Below, piece by piece: positions 5,993 through 6,098 of a stretch of DNA of 6,098 bases; the stretch's first letter is position 1, and each line of letters begins with the position of its first letter. Below the pieces are notes generated by a model. The model saw nothing but the letters and a program-made list of their open reading frames with translations. It was not told where the DNA came from and made no database searches. The position numbers were made by a program, and so were the translations under genes. The DNA is from an uncultured Persicitalea sp. (GTDB lineage Bacteria; Bacteroidota; Bacteroidia; Cytophagales; Spirosomataceae): positions 1 to 6,098 of the forward strand of contig CATMVR010000331.1 of the NCBI GenBank assembly GCA_950075905.1, written 5' to 3'.

Positions 5993-6014
5993 TCGCCGGG
6001 TCAGGGCCCGGTGA
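5993..6014 (+). terminator. GC-rich hairpin upstream of the last gene, possible weak terminator
   Basis: TCGCCGGG (5993-6000) pairs with CCCGGTGA (6007-6014) through 8 bp, one of them G-T, around the loop TCAGGG. Neither side has a proper T-run (TTCATT follows on the plus strand). It may end lipoprotein transcription inefficiently, or it may sit in the leader of the gene starting 20 bp downstream. Confidence 0.4.
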
Positions 6015-6034
6015 TTCATTATGCGTGATTTTCT

Positions 6035-6098
6035 ATGAACCTGACAAAAGCTTATCCCTACCAGGCCGCTCTGGCAGTAGCATTTTTCGTATGCCTAG
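6035..6098 (+). CDS. Start of a probable secreted or membrane protein (runs off the right edge)
   Basis: Only 21 complete codons are in the window: MNLTKAYPYQAALAVAFFVC, then Leu. The Lys near the N-terminus followed by the hydrophobic run AALAVAFFVCL looks like the first part of a Sec or lipoprotein signal peptide, or a first membrane helix. The frame is open to the edge. The start is the first ATG in this frame with such a profile; a nearby ATG at 6021 in another frame stops after five codons. The product cannot be named from this fragment. Confidence 0.5.
   Translation, partial: MNLTKAYPYQAALAVAFFVCL

Larger units (their letters stand above)
5740..6034. other. Intergenic region after the lipoprotein gene
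   Basis: These 295 bp lie between the lipoprotein stop and the next gene start on the same strand. I see a doubtful 45-codon frame (5810-5947), a GC-rich hairpin (5993-6014) and no clear promoter or T-tailed terminator. A minus-strand frame of 84 codons (5765-6019) has no motif or signal peptide and I reject it. Confidence 0.5.

Noticed and set aside
5765..6019. An 84-codon minus-strand frame after the lipoprotein gene
   Set aside because: Although open, its product is an irregular mix of hydrophobic and aromatic residues with no motif and no leader signal, and it overlaps the hairpin at 5993-6014.

Overview
The window looks like ordinary chromosomal DNA from a member of the Bacteroidota, most likely of the Cytophagales (Spirosoma/Dyadobacter-like); the genus is an inference. 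The supporting signs are: a leucyl-tRNA synthetase start of the Bacteroidota type; two secreted beta-barrel proteins whose signal peptides end in the Ala-Gln pair common in this phylum; genes with A/T-rich leaders and no obvious Shine-Dalgarno sequence; and one clear match to the Bacteroidota -7 promoter box TAnnTTTG in front of leuS. No mobile element, CRISPR array, rRNA or tRNA gene was seen.

Layout. Bases 1-891 (minus strand) hold the first 297 codons of leuS, which runs off the left edge. A 341-bp divergent intergenic region (892-1232) leads into a small outer-membrane beta-barrel protein on the plus strand (1233-1913), which ends at a textbook intrinsic terminator. A second strong hairpin (2027-2065) closes the converging minus-strand gene at 2096-4846. 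That gene encodes a 916-residue secreted protein with two beta-barrel-like modules, a roughly 310-residue coiled coil and a third, C-terminal barrel-like module ending in Phe. A second divergent region (4847-5199) carries inverted and tandem repeats. Next come a putative 179-residue lipoprotein on the plus strand (5200-5739), about 295 bp with at most a doubtful 45-codon ORF and a hairpin, and the first 21 codons of another probably secreted protein at the right edge (6035-6098).

How the parts relate. Apart from leuS, the window is a cell-envelope neighbourhood, but the genes are divergent or convergent rather than one operon, so shared function is not shown. The most interesting object is the 916-residue protein. 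Its coiled coil is an ungapped duplication with a 148-residue period, its two N-terminal barrel-like modules also look duplicated, and no peptidoglycan-binding OmpA domain, enzyme motif or other recognised partner domain is visible. I do not recognise a named family with this exact layout.
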